Shown here one piece after another: positions 1 to 7,538 of a stretch of DNA of 64,000 nt. This DNA is from DASRAU01 sp035638075. GTDB lineage: Bacteria > Acidobacteriota > Polarisedimenticolia > Gp22-AA2. A model generated the notes under the pieces. That model saw nothing but the letters and a program-made list of their open reading frames with translations, was not told the DNA's origin and did not search any database. The stretch is from assembly GCA_035638075.1 (NCBI GenBank), contig DASRAU010000041.1:62001-126000 (forward strand), read 5' to 3'. Both the position numbers and the translations under genes were made by a program. The stretch's first letter is position 1; the number at the start of each line of letters is the position of its first letter.

Positions 1-54
1 GAAGACCACGGCGAGAAGGCAGGCGGTGACCACCTGCCCGAGCGCGGAGCGCAA
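1..54 (-). CDS. Possible secreted protein, N-terminus only (cut by window edge)
   Basis: Reading leftward from a TTG at 54, 18 open codons run to the edge and encode a signal-peptide-like start: two basic residues, then a hydrophobic stretch (LRSALGQVVTACLLAVVF). It lies 13 bases after the cytochrome stop on the same strand, so it could be the third gene of that operon. Only the leader is visible and no family can be named. The start codon is uncertain because an in-frame GTG lies a few codons further on. Confidence 0.35.
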   Translation of the reverse strand, partial: MRSALGQVVTACLLAVVF

Positions 55-67
55 CCTCGGAACGGTG

Positions 68-403
68 CTACTCCTTCTTCTTGAGGCTGGAGAGGTACGC
101 GATGATGGCGTCGAGGTCCGCCGCGGGCAGGTTCGGGTAGGCCTTCATCTTGGTGTCGGCCTTCATGTCCTTCGGCGCCACCACCCACTTCTTGATGTCC
201 TCGGCCTTCAGCGTGCTGCCGACGCCGTCGAGGGGGTGACTCTTGTTCCCCTTCCCTTCGACCATGTGGCACATGGAGCACTTCTGCGCCGTGAAGACCT
301 CCTTGCCACGAGCGATCTTGGCGGCGTCGTCCTGGGCCCGGACGGGAAGGATGGCGGCGGTCAGAAGCACGACGGCAACGGCGGTCGAGCGTTTGGCGTT
401 CAT
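68..403 (-). CDS. Small periplasmic class I cytochrome c
   Basis: A 111-residue protein with a signal peptide (about residues 1-23, ending VRAQ) and one haem attachment site, CSMCH (Cys42, Cys45, His46). Met86 in the 'KMKAYPNL' segment is the likely sixth iron ligand, as in mono-haem class I cytochromes. It is therefore an exported single-haem electron carrier. The start is the ATG whose TGA-containing overlap (ATGA, 400-403) joins it to the upstream hydrolase; a GAGGAG ribosome site sits just before it. A longer open frame upstream is out of character and is ignored. The electron donor and acceptor cannot be told from the context. Confidence 0.9.
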   Translation of the reverse strand: MNAKRSTAVAVVLLTAAILPVRAQDDAAKIARGKEVFTAQKCSMCHMVEGKGNKSHPLDGVGSTLKAEDIKKWVVAPKDMKADTKMKAYPNLPAADLDAIIAYLSSLKKKE

Positions 404-1104
404 GGGCGCTCCTCGGAAGCACCGAACATACCACGAAAGGCGCCGACGCTCTCTTCGACGCGCCGGCCCACGTCCTCGAGCCGGCCGCGGAAGGCATGAT
501 CGGCGCCAGGGATCGGCACGACTCGCGCCCCGGACGGCAGCCCGGCGGCAAGCGCCAGCACGAGCGGCAGGGGCGCGATCGCGTCGTTCTCCCCCTGGAT
601 GAACACGAGCGGCTTGTCGCAATGGAGCAGGAACCCGAACGGGAAGAGCCCGGCCGGCGCCGCGATGGCGATCAGCATCGCCACGCGCGGGTGCTCGCAC
701 CCGACGCCCAGGGCGACGAAGGACCCGAACGAGTACCCGGCCGCGACGATGGGACGCGCCGGATAGCGCTCCTCGAGCACGGCGAGGGCGGCGCGCAGAT
801 CGTCCTGCTCGCCGCGGCCGTGGTCGTGGCGCCCGGCGCTGCGGCCGACGCCGCGGAAGTTGAAGCGCAGTGTGGGCAGGCCGCGGCGCACCAGCGCTTC
901 GGCCGTGGCGTGGACGACCTTGTTGTGCATCGTCCCGCCAAAAAGAGGATGCGGGTGGCAGACGACCGCGACCGGGCCTGAGGCGCCACCGTCCGCCGGC
1001 GCACCGGAGACGGACGTGGTTTCCCCCGGGTGCTTGAGCAACGCCTCAAGCCTGCCGGCCGGTCCGGCGATGAAGAACGATTCGATGCGCGCGCCGCGGA
1101 TCAC
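400..1104 (-). CDS. Alpha/beta hydrolase (COG2945-like)
   Basis: A 234-residue alpha/beta-hydrolase-fold protein without a signal peptide, so probably cytoplasmic. The nucleophile elbow is GYSFGS with Ser125. Asp174 (GEND) and His203 (GADHAF) complete the expected triad, and 'CHPHPLFGGTMHNKVV' is typical of the COG2945 predicted hydrolase group. The substrate is unknown; the family includes esterases and acyl hydrolases. A GTG at 1102-1104 is taken as the start because the alignment-like region begins there and no ATG precedes it in frame for a long distance. The stop overlaps the cytochrome start (ATGA). Start site certainty is moderate. Confidence 0.85.
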   Translation of the reverse strand: MIRGARIESFFIAGPAGRLEALLKHPGETTSVSGAPADGGASGPVAVVCHPHPLFGGTMHNKVVHATAEALVRRGLPTLRFNFRGVGRSAGRHDHGRGEQDDLRAALAVLEERYPARPIVAAGYSFGSFVALGVGCEHPRVAMLIAIAAPAGLFPFGFLLHCDKPLVFIQGENDAIAPLPLVLALAAGLPSGARVVPIPGADHAFRGRLEDVGRRVEESVGAFRGMFGASEERP

Positions 1105-1212
1105 GATGGACCGCGCGGCGGAGAAGCGACAACGGTCCCGGGCGCGGCGGCTTAGTGTAATCTCGCCGCCCGGCGCCGAGCCGCATGGGCCGGCCGGGAA
1201 AACGGGGGCCCG

Positions 1213-1731
1213 TTGGCGATCGGAGCACAGCAGTTCAAGGACACGCTCAGGCTCTGGGCCAGCGGCGTCACGGTGGTGACGGTGCGCGGCCCGCGCGGGC
1301 TCGTGCCGATCACCGTTTCCTCGTTCGCATCGCTGTCGCTGCATCCGCCGCTGGTGCTCGTCTGCATCGAGCGCCGGGCGCGCGCGCACCGCGCGCTGAT
1401 GCGGACGCGCGCCTTCGGGGTGCACCTGCTGGCCGACGACCAGGCGGAGCTTTCCGATCGCGCCGCCGGCCGGCGGGGACGCGCGGCGGCGCGGCTGCCG
1501 CGCACGCGGGCGCGGCGCGCCGTCACCGGCGCTCCGATTCTCCCGGGGACGCTCGCCTGGCTCGACTGCGCCCTCGTGGCCCGGTACCGTGGCGGCGATC
1601 ACACCATCTTCGTGGGTCGCGTCGAGGCGGCGGGGACCGCGCCCGGCCGGCCGCTGCTCTGGTTCGATCGCGATTACGCCGTTCTGTCGCGCCCGCGACG
1701 GGCCGCCCTACGGCGCAGGCCACGCTTGTGA
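1213..1731 (+). CDS. Flavin reductase-like FMN-binding split-barrel protein
   Basis: A 172-residue protein with the flavin-reductase-domain signature: 'ASGVTVVTV' near residue 17 and 'SSFASLSLHPPLVLVC' near residue 36, followed by the FGVHLL strand. Members reduce FMN or FAD with NAD(P)H, often feeding a monooxygenase, or act as stand-alone flavin-dependent reductases. No oxygenase partner is adjacent, so its role is open. The start is a TTG in a GC-rich stretch with only a weak G-rich ribosome site. The C-terminus is arginine-rich, and the usual closing motif of the family is not obvious. It is divergent from the hydrolase, with about 108 bases between them. Confidence 0.75.
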   Translation: MAIGAQQFKDTLRLWASGVTVVTVRGPRGLVPITVSSFASLSLHPPLVLVCIERRARAHRALMRTRAFGVHLLADDQAELSDRAAGRRGRAAARLPRTRARRAVTGAPILPGTLAWLDCALVARYRGGDHTIFVGRVEAAGTAPGRPLLWFDRDYAVLSRPRRAALRRRPRL

Positions 1732-1755
1732 GCGGCCGCCACGATCCGGTACGAT
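1726..1755 (+). promoter_or_regulatory. Candidate promoter of the O-methyltransferase gene
   Basis: TTGTGA (1726-1731), an 18-base spacer and TACGAT (1750-1755). The -10-like box ends 7 bases before the ATG and no Shine-Dalgarno is present, so the transcript may be leaderless. The -35 box lies inside the end of the flavin reductase gene. Confidence 0.35.
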
Positions 1756-1762
1756 CCGCCTC

Positions 1763-2392
1763 ATGAACATCGTCGATCCGCGGCTGGACGAGTACCTCGA
1801 GCGGCTGGTCCCGGAGCGCCCGCCGGTCGTGCAGGAGATGGAGGCGCTGGCGCACAAGCGCCACTTCCCGATCGTCGGTCCCCAGGTCGGGCGCCTGCTG
1901 CACCTCCTGGCGCGCGGGATCGGCGCGCAGCACGTCCTCGAGTGCGGATCCGGGTTCGGCTACTCCGCCTGGTGGTTCGCGACCGCGCTTCCCGAAGGAG
2001 GGCGCGTGGTGATGAGCGAAGGGGGCGAGGAGAACTGCGCGCAGGCGCGCGACTTCCTGACCCGCGCCGGAGTGATGGAGCGCATCGCGCTGCAGCACGC
2101 CAACGCCCTGGACGTGCTCGAGCGGCAGCCCGGCCCCTACGACATCGTCTTCTGCGACATCGACAAGCGGGACTACCCGCGCGTCTACCCGTTCCTGCGC
2201 TCGCGCCTGCGTCCCGGGGGACTGTTCGTGTGCGACAACATGCTCTGGTTCGGACGCGTGGCCGGTCCGGACGAGGACCCGGACACGCGGGGCGTGCGCG
2301 AGCTGACCCGCCTGCTGCACGAGGATCCTTCTTTCCTCACCACGATCCTGCCGGTTCGCGACGGGGTCTCCGTCTCCCTCAAAGTCCGGTAA
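1763..2392 (+). CDS. SAM-dependent O-methyltransferase (COG4122-like)
   Basis: A 209-residue class I methyltransferase of the caffeoyl-CoA/catechol O-methyltransferase type. Motif I for S-adenosylmethionine is at residues 59-67 (LECGSGFGY). The acidic metal/substrate segment FCDIDK has Asp132 and Asp134, and 'GGLFVCDNMLW' is the usual downstream strand. The product presumably methylates a hydroxyl on a small phenolic or related compound in the cytoplasm; the substrate is not deducible. The ATG at 1763 is chosen over an upstream in-frame extension because the family homology begins at the N-terminal helix just after it and the extension reads through the preceding gene. Confidence 0.85.
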   Translation: MNIVDPRLDEYLERLVPERPPVVQEMEALAHKRHFPIVGPQVGRLLHLLARGIGAQHVLECGSGFGYSAWWFATALPEGGRVVMSEGGEENCAQARDFLTRAGVMERIALQHANALDVLERQPGPYDIVFCDIDKRDYPRVYPFLRSRLRPGGLFVCDNMLWFGRVAGPDEDPDTRGVRELTRLLHEDPSFLTTILPVRDGVSVSLKVR

Positions 2393-2404
2393 GAGTCCCC
2401 GCCT

Positions 2405-3313
2405 TTGCGCCCGGCCCGGAGCGAAGCGGGGTCGCGGCTGCAGATTGCCGCCTCGGCGGTGCTCTTCTCGACCGGCGGCGCCGCCATCAAGGGCATCGGC
2501 CTGGGCGGCTTCGCCATCGCCGCGCTCCGTTCGGCGATCGCGGTGCCGGCGCTTCTCTTCCTGCTGCCGGCGGCGCGGCGCCGGCCGCGTCCCGCCGTGC
2601 TGGCCCTCGGGGTTTTCTACGCGGCGACGCTCGTCTTCTTCGTGCTGGGGACCAAGCTCACCACGTCGGCCGCCGTCATCTTCCTGCAGTCCACCGCGCC
2701 CATCTACGTCGTGCTCCTGTCACCGCGCCTGCTCGGCGAGCCGGTGCGGAAATCGGACGTGGCGTTCCTCCTGCCGCTGGCGGCGGGGCTGCTGCTCTTC
2801 CTCGTCGCGGGGGCGCCGGTGCAGGCGACCGCGCCGCGCCCGGCCCTCGGGAATCTCCTCGGCGCGCTGAGCGGGCTCACCTGGGCGCTGACCCTCCTCG
2901 GCCTGCGGCGCATGGGCCGGGACGGGAGCGACGATGCGCCCTCGGCGGTCGTGGTCGGCAACGCCTTCGCCTGCCTGGCGACGCTTCCGTGGGCGCTGCC
3001 GCTCGGCTTCGTCGCCGGGCGCGATCTGCTGGTGCTCGTCTACCTCGGCGTCATCCAGATCGGGCTCGCCTATGCGCTGCTCACCACGGGGCTGAGCCGC
3101 GTGCGGGCTCTCGACGCCTCGCTTCTCCTGTTTCTCGAGCCGGTGCTCAACCCGGTGTGGGCCTTCCTGGTGCACGGCGAGCGGCCGCGCGGGGCGGTGA
3201 TCGCGGCGGGACTGCTCATCCTGGGCTCGACCTTCTGCAAGACGATCTTCGATCTGCGGCGCGGATCCGCCGGGCGTCTCGAGGACGCGCAGGCGCCGCG
3301 CGCCGCGAATTGA
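2405..3313 (+). CDS. EamA/DMT-superfamily transporter
   Basis: A 302-residue integral membrane protein with about ten hydrophobic helices arranged as two EamA repeats of five. The first begins 'IAASAVLFSTGGAAIKG'; the second, near residue 150, begins 'NLLGALSGLTWALTLLGL'. Such proteins are drug/metabolite or amino-acid and nucleotide-sugar exporters in the inner membrane; the substrate cannot be predicted. The TTG start lies 12 bases after the methyltransferase stop, so the two genes may be cotranscribed and the transporter could export a methylated product, which is only a guess. The last ~15 residues are charged and cytoplasmic. Confidence 0.85.
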   Translation: MRPARSEAGSRLQIAASAVLFSTGGAAIKGIGLGGFAIAALRSAIAVPALLFLLPAARRRPRPAVLALGVFYAATLVFFVLGTKLTTSAAVIFLQSTAPIYVVLLSPRLLGEPVRKSDVAFLLPLAAGLLLFLVAGAPVQATAPRPALGNLLGALSGLTWALTLLGLRRMGRDGSDDAPSAVVVGNAFACLATLPWALPLGFVAGRDLLVLVYLGVIQIGLAYALLTTGLSRVRALDASLLLFLEPVLNPVWAFLVHGERPRGAVIAAGLLILGSTFCKTIFDLRRGSAGRLEDAQAPRAAN

Positions 3314-3338
3314 CGGGCCCGGATCCGTGGGTTAGAGT
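3310..3338 (+). promoter_or_regulatory. Candidate sigma-70-type promoter
   Basis: TTGACG (3310-3315), a 17-base spacer and TAGAGT (3333-3338). The -35 box overlaps the EamA stop codon. The -10 box ends 9 bases before the ATG at 3348, which lacks a Shine-Dalgarno, so the mRNA is probably leaderless. Confidence 0.5.
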
Positions 3339-3347
3339 GCGACCGGC

Positions 3348-3935
3348 ATGCCCCTTCTCGTGAATCTCCTGCGCAGACGCATGCCGGCCCTCGCGATCCC
3401 GGTCCTGCTCTTCGGCTGCGGCGGCGGCAAGCCGGCCGACGCCGACATCCGCACGCTCGTGCAGCACGAGGCGGAGGCGCTGCAGGCGCACGATCTCAAG
3501 GGGCTCGAGCGCGTCTGGTCGGAGCGACCCGACATCACCCTCATCGACGTGACGCCGCCGGGCCGCTTCGAGGGGTGGCCCGCCATCGCGCACGCCCTCG
3601 GCGATTTCATGTCGCGCACCTCCGACGTCCACATGAGCGTGGATCGCCTGCACGTCGACACGCACGGCGACCTGGCGGTCGCGACCTACGACTGGACCAT
3701 GACCGGCAAGGTGGGCGAGCAGACGCTCGAGGATCACGGGGCGGCGACCTCCATCTACCGGAAGGAGCCGGCCGGCTGGCGGCTGGTGCACGCCCATTAC
3801 TCGGCCGCGCCGCGCGGCGCGGCGCCGCCGGCCACGGGCACCGCGGCGGCCCCCGAAGGCAAAGCTCCGACCGCCGCCCCGGCGTCGACGTCGGCGCCGG
3901 CCGCGGCCGCTCCGGGCGGAAAGAAGGCGGGATAG
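3348..3935 (+). CDS. SnoaL-like (DUF4440-type) lipoprotein
   Basis: A 195-residue protein with a lipoprotein signal (LLFGC, Cys24) and a single NTF2/SnoaL-fold domain at about residues 30-150. It shows 'LVQHEAEALQAHDLKGLERVW' (helix 1) and 'GDLAVATYDWTMTG' (strand), and ends with 'YRKEPAGWRLVHAHYS', the usual closing strand of calcium/calmodulin-kinase-association-like DUF4440 proteins. An Ala/Pro-rich tail of about 45 residues follows. The function of this family is generally unassigned; a ligand-binding role is plausible. It is 6 bases upstream of the M16 peptidase and probably in one operon with it. Confidence 0.8.
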   Translation: MPLLVNLLRRRMPALAIPVLLFGCGGGKPADADIRTLVQHEAEALQAHDLKGLERVWSERPDITLIDVTPPGRFEGWPAIAHALGDFMSRTSDVHMSVDRLHVDTHGDLAVATYDWTMTGKVGEQTLEDHGAATSIYRKEPAGWRLVHAHYSAAPRGAAPPATGTAAAPEGKAPTAAPASTSAPAAAAPGGKKAG

Positions 3936-3941
3936 AACCTC

Positions 3942-6587
3942 ATGGCGGAAGAACGGGTCACGCGCGAAGTCCTCCCCAACGGCCTGACGGTCCTCGTCGC
4001 CGAGGATCCGTCCTCGCCGGTGGCGGCGATCAACCTCTGGGTGCAGGCGGGCTATTTCGACGAGACCGACGAGGAGATCGGCATCTCCCACGTCATCGAG
4101 CACATGTTTTTCAAGGGGACGACGGCGCGCCCCCGTCCCGATCAGAACGCCACCGAGCTGAAGGCGCTCGGCGGGGAGACCAACGCCGGCACCTATTACG
4201 AATCGACCAACTACCACGTCATCCTCCCGGCCGACCGCTTCGAGGCCGCCCTGGCCATCCAGGCCGACGCGCTGACCGATCCGCTGTTCGACGCCGACGA
4301 GCTGAAGCGCGAGAAGGAGGCGGTCCTTCAAGAAGCCCGGCGCAAGCTCGACACGCCGCAGGCCTACGCCCTCGAGATGCTCTACCGCGAGGCCTTCGAC
4401 GTGCACCGCATCCGCCGCTGGCGCATCGGCACCGAGGAGGGGATCCGGGCGCTGACGCGCGAGCAGCTCGTGTCGTACTACCGGCGGCACTACGTGCCGG
4501 GCCGCATCGTGCTGGCCATCGCGGGCGGGGTCCCGGAGGCGAAGGCGTTCGAGGCGGCGCGCCACCTCTTCGGCGGCATTCCCGCGGGGGAGGGCGACGT
4601 GCTCGGATCGCCGGCGGAGCCGCTGCGCCCCGGGTTCCGGGCGGCCCGTCTCACCGGGGACATCCGGCGCGGCCAGATCATCCTGGGCTTCCGATCCGTC
4701 CCGATCCTGAGCGACGACGATCCGGCGCTGCGCGTCCTGGCGCACGTGCTCGGAGGCGGCCGCGCCTCGCGCCTGCACCAGGCGGTCAAGGAGCGCGACG
4801 GCCTCGTGGACGGCATCGGCTCCGGGGTCGAGGCGTTCCGCGACTTGGGGATCTTCACCGTGCACATCGAGGGCGACCCCAAGCTGGGCCCGCCGGCGCT
4901 GCGATCGACGATCGCGGAGATCGAGCGGCTGCGGACCGAGCCGCCGAGCGCCGCCGAGATCGAGAGGGCGCGCACCGCCATCGAGTTCCGCTATCACGCC
5001 AGCCGGTCGGAGGCGCTCGGGCGGTCGGCGATCCTGGCCTACTACGAGTCGCTCGGCGGCTACGGCCTGGCGGAGGAGTCGATGAAGCGCATGCTCGCGG
5101 TCACCGCGAGCGACGTGCGGCGCGTCGCCGAGTCGACGCTCGACATCCGCAACGCCACGCTGCTCGAGTACCTGCCGGAGGGGGGCGCGCCGGCGACGGT
5201 GCCCGCCGCCGAGGCCCGGCTTCAGGAGTTCCTGCGCGTCGAGGCCGGGCCGGCGCTCAAGGATCCGCTGGCCACGAAGGCCGGCACGGCGGTTCCCGCG
5301 GGACCGCCGCCCCTTCTGCGCCTGAGTCCGCTGCCGCCCGCCGGCAGCGTGACGCGGCACCGCTTCGAGAGCGGTCCGCTCCTCGTCCACGAGGAGCGCC
5401 GCGACCAGCCGCTCGTCACGCTGTGCGTCACGTTCCGCGGCGGCCGGTCGGGGGAGCAGCGCGAGCAGAGCGGCATCACCCGGCTCATGCAGGCGGCTCT
5501 CCTCAAGGGGAGCCCGTCGCGGGATGCGCGGCGGGTCGCGGTGGAGCTCGACAGCCTCGGGACCGCCATCGAGCGCGTGGTGGACGAGGACTACTTCGGC
5601 TTCGCGCTCGGCGTGCTTTCGCGGCACGCGGGCAAGGGCTTCGAGATCCTCATGGATCTCGTGCGCCGCCCGCTGTTCGCGTACGAGGAGATCGAAAAGG
5701 AGCGGGCGCTCCTCCTGGCGGCGCAGGAGTCGATTCGCGACCAGTCGCTGCCGCACACCTTCCAGCTCTTCCGGCAGGCGGCCTTCGGAAGCCATCCGTA
5801 CTCGCTGCCGGCGTACGGGCTGACCGCCTCGGTGCAGTCGCTCAAGCGCGAGGACCTGGTCCGCTGGCATCGCCTCACCATCCGGCCCGCCTCGATGATC
5901 GTCACCATCGTCGGGGCGCTCGGGGCGACCGAGGCGGCGGACCTGGTCGGACAGGCGATCGCCGAGTGGCCGCAGGACGGGTTCGGCGGCTCCGAGCCGG
6001 GGGCGCTCCTGCCCTGGGGCGCGGCGGAGGTGGTGGAAACGCGGCGGCGCTCGCAGACCGCGCAGATCGTCGGCTTTCCGACCCCCGGCGTGCAGTCGCC
6101 CGAGCGCCACGCCCTCGACATCGTGCAGTCGGTGACCTCGGGCCTGGGCGGGCGCTTCTTCGAGGCGGTGCGCGGCAAGCGCGGCCTGGCGTACGCGGTG
6201 CAGTCCTTTAATTTCCACCGGCTGCGCGGCGGCGCGTTCCTGACCTATCTCGGCACCTCGCCGCGCGACGAGGCGGAGGCGCGGCGCGTCCTGTTCCAGG
6301 AGATCGCGACGCTCCGGCACGACGGCCCGCGCCGCGACGAGATCGAGCGCGCCCGGCGCCACCTCGTCGGCGGACACGCCATCGGCTTGCAGGGCAACGG
6401 CTCGCGGGCGCTGCGCTACGCCGACGCCGAGGTGCGTGGGCTGGGGGCGGAGGCCGTGGTCGATTACGCCCGCCGCATTGCTGCTGTCGTCGATCAGGAT
6501 GTCGGGGATGCGATCTGGCGGTATCTCGATCCCGATCGCTGCGCTCTCGGGATTCTCCGCGGCGAGACGCCGGCAACATCCACCTAG
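3942..6587 (+). CDS. M16 family zinc metallopeptidase, full-length two-domain form
   Basis: An 881-residue pitrilysin/processing-peptidase-like protein. The inverted zinc motif HVIEH (His50, Glu53, His54) is intact and Glu131, 77 residues later, fits the third ligand of the HxxEH-(about 76)-E pattern, so the N-terminal half is catalytic. The second half starts at about residue 475 ('HRFESGPLLVHEE') and lacks the motif, as expected for the substrate-binding half. Unlike many homologues it shows no signal peptide after the ATG, so it may be cytoplasmic or its true leader may be missing. It probably degrades small peptides. The ribosome site before the ATG is weak, which suggests coupling to the lipoprotein gene. 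Confidence 0.92.
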   Translation: MAEERVTREVLPNGLTVLVAEDPSSPVAAINLWVQAGYFDETDEEIGISHVIEHMFFKGTTARPRPDQNATELKALGGETNAGTYYESTNYHVILPADRFEAALAIQADALTDPLFDADELKREKEAVLQEARRKLDTPQAYALEMLYREAFDVHRIRRWRIGTEEGIRALTREQLVSYYRRHYVPGRIVLAIAGGVPEAKAFEAARHLFGGIPAGEGDVLGSPAEPLRPGFRAARLTGDIRRGQIILGFRSVPILSDDDPALRVLAHVLGGGRASRLHQAVKERDGLVDGIGSGVEAFRDLGIFTVHIEGDPKLGPPALRSTIAEIERLRTEPPSAAEIERARTAIEFRYHASRSEALGRSAILAYYESLGGYGLAEESMKRMLAVTASDVRRVAESTLDIRNATLLEYLPEGGAPATVPAAEARLQEFLRVEAGPALKDPLATKAGTAVPAGPPPLLRLSPLPPAGSVTRHRFESGPLLVHEERRDQPLVTLCVTFRGGRSGEQREQSGITRLMQAALLKGSPSRDARRVAVELDSLGTAIERVVDEDYFGFALGVLSRHAGKGFEILMDLVRRPLFAYEEIEKERALLLAAQESIRDQSLPHTFQLFRQAAFGSHPYSLPAYGLTASVQSLKREDLVRWHRLTIRPASMIVTIVGALGATEAADLVGQAIAEWPQDGFGGSEPGALLPWGAAEVVETRRRSQTAQIVGFPTPGVQSPERHALDIVQSVTSGLGGRFFEAVRGKRGLAYAVQSFNFHRLRGGAFLTYLGTSPRDEAEARRVLFQEIATLRHDGPRRDEIERARRHLVGGHAIGLQGNGSRALRYADAEVRGLGAEAVVDYARRIAAVVDQDVGDAIWRYLDPDRCALGILRGETPATST

Positions 6588-6603
6588 CCTCAGTCACCGC
6601 CTC

Positions 6604-6670
6604 AGAGGGAACAGGAATCGACCCCGCCGGGGACGGGTCCGGGCCCGGCGAAGTCGTTCCTGTTCCCTCT
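6604..6670. repeat. REP/MITE-like inverted repeat
   Basis: The arms AGAGGGAACAGGAA (6604-6617) and TTCCTGTTCCCTCT (6657-6670) are perfect 14-base inverted copies; four further bases (CGAC/GTCG) can pair after one offset base. The 39-base interior is GC-rich and itself palindromic. No T-tract follows, so it is not a classic terminator. Its shape resembles REP-type elements mobilised by Y1 transposases, but no transposase is in the window. Confidence 0.65.
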
Positions 6671-6756
6671 CACCCGCCAACCGCCAATCGTTCCCGGCGC
6701 TGCGCTAAAGCCGAACCGGGCTCCCGCGGTGCGCGCTTCCTCGAAGGGGGAGCGCG

Positions 6757-6762
6757 TATACT
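6757..6762 (+). promoter_or_regulatory. -10-like box before the DUF4136 gene
   Basis: TATACT ends 9 bases before the ATG at 6772, with no Shine-Dalgarno between them. A -35 match is weak (CGCTTC region at 6734). The position suggests a leaderless transcript. Confidence 0.4.
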
Positions 6763-6771
6763 CCGCGGGCT

Positions 6772-7389
6772 ATGACGCTTCGACGGACTCTCCTGTTCGC
6801 GCTTCCTGCACTCGCACTCGTGGTGCTTTTCGCCGCGCCGGCGGGGGCGGGGTCGGATGTGCAGATCGACTTCGACAAGGAGTTCGATTTCTCCACGGTT
6901 CACTCTTATGCGTGGAGGGATGATCCCAAGCGATCCCTGTCGCAGGACAATCCGTTTTTTCACGAGAGGATCGTGGAGGTGGTGGACGGGAAGCTCTATC
7001 GGGCGGGCGTCAAGAAAGTTCAGGAGGATGGGGACCCGGACGCGTACATCGCCTATCGTGTCGCCATCAACAGCGACATGGCGATCGATGCGGCGGAGTA
7101 CGGTTACTTCTACCCTGCGTCGTGGTACTGGTCCCCGGCGGCCTGGTCGTGGGCGACTCCGAACATGCCGACGGAGCGGACGTACACGAAGGGAACGCTG
7201 CTCATCGAGGTCTGGTCGGCGCGCACGAAGCAGATGATCTGGCGCGGATCCGGACAGACGCAGACGACCACGAACGTCGACAAGATGAACAAGAAGATCT
7301 TCGATCTGATCACCAGGATCGCCGACAAGTGGCGCGGCATGCGCGCCGACCAGGAAAAGAACCGGGCCAAGGCCGCCGGCGCCTCCTGA
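6772..7389 (+). CDS. DUF4136 secreted protein
   Basis: A 205-residue protein with a signal peptide (about residues 1-26, ending AGA). The body fits DUF4136: 'DKEFDFSTVHSYAW' at the start of the domain, 'DPDAYIAYRVAI' in the middle, then 'GTLLIEVWSARTKQMIWRG' and a closing 'MNKKIFDLITRIADKW' helix. These proteins are found in the envelope of many Bacteroidetes, Proteobacteria and Acidobacteria; their function is not established. It has no lipobox, unlike many relatives. Its start follows a -10-like box directly. It stands alone between an inverted repeat and a decayed gene fragment. Confidence 0.8.
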   Translation: MTLRRTLLFALPALALVVLFAAPAGAGSDVQIDFDKEFDFSTVHSYAWRDDPKRSLSQDNPFFHERIVEVVDGKLYRAGVKKVQEDGDPDAYIAYRVAINSDMAIDAAEYGYFYPASWYWSPAAWSWATPNMPTERTYTKGTLLIEVWSARTKQMIWRGSGQTQTTTNVDKMNKKIFDLITRIADKWRGMRADQEKNRAKAAGAS

Positions 7390-7440
7390 GGCGCCCGCCG
7401 CGGCCACCGCGGCGCACGGATTGACGGATTCCGCCCGCTC

Positions 7441-7518
7441 CTACCGGAAATCACGGATGTGCCCCGTGGGGTCCCGCACGTAGACTTCCGGCCCGACTCG
7501 CTCGAACACCGCTGGGCT
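7441..7518 (-). pseudogene. Remnant of a glyoxalase/VOC-family C-terminus
   Basis: On the minus strand the last 25 codons before a TAG at 7441-7443 read FSPAVFERVGPEVYVRDPT then GHIRDFR. The 'P-x-VYVRDPxGHxxxxR' pattern is the usual ending of vicinal-oxygen-chelate (glyoxalase/bleomycin-resistance-like) proteins. Upstream on that strand the frame runs into the TonB receptor gene and loses similarity, so no complete protein is encoded. It appears to be a truncated leftover in the 149-base gap; its 5' boundary is approximate. Chance resemblance of a short stretch is possible. Confidence 0.5.
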
Positions 7519-7538
7519 GAAGCGCGTCCGGAGGGGAC

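Noticed and set aside
3216..6377. Open frame of 1053 codons on the minus strand
   Set aside because: It lies opposite the M16 peptidase gene, has low-complexity Arg/Ala/Gly content and no motif; it is a GC-rich shadow frame.
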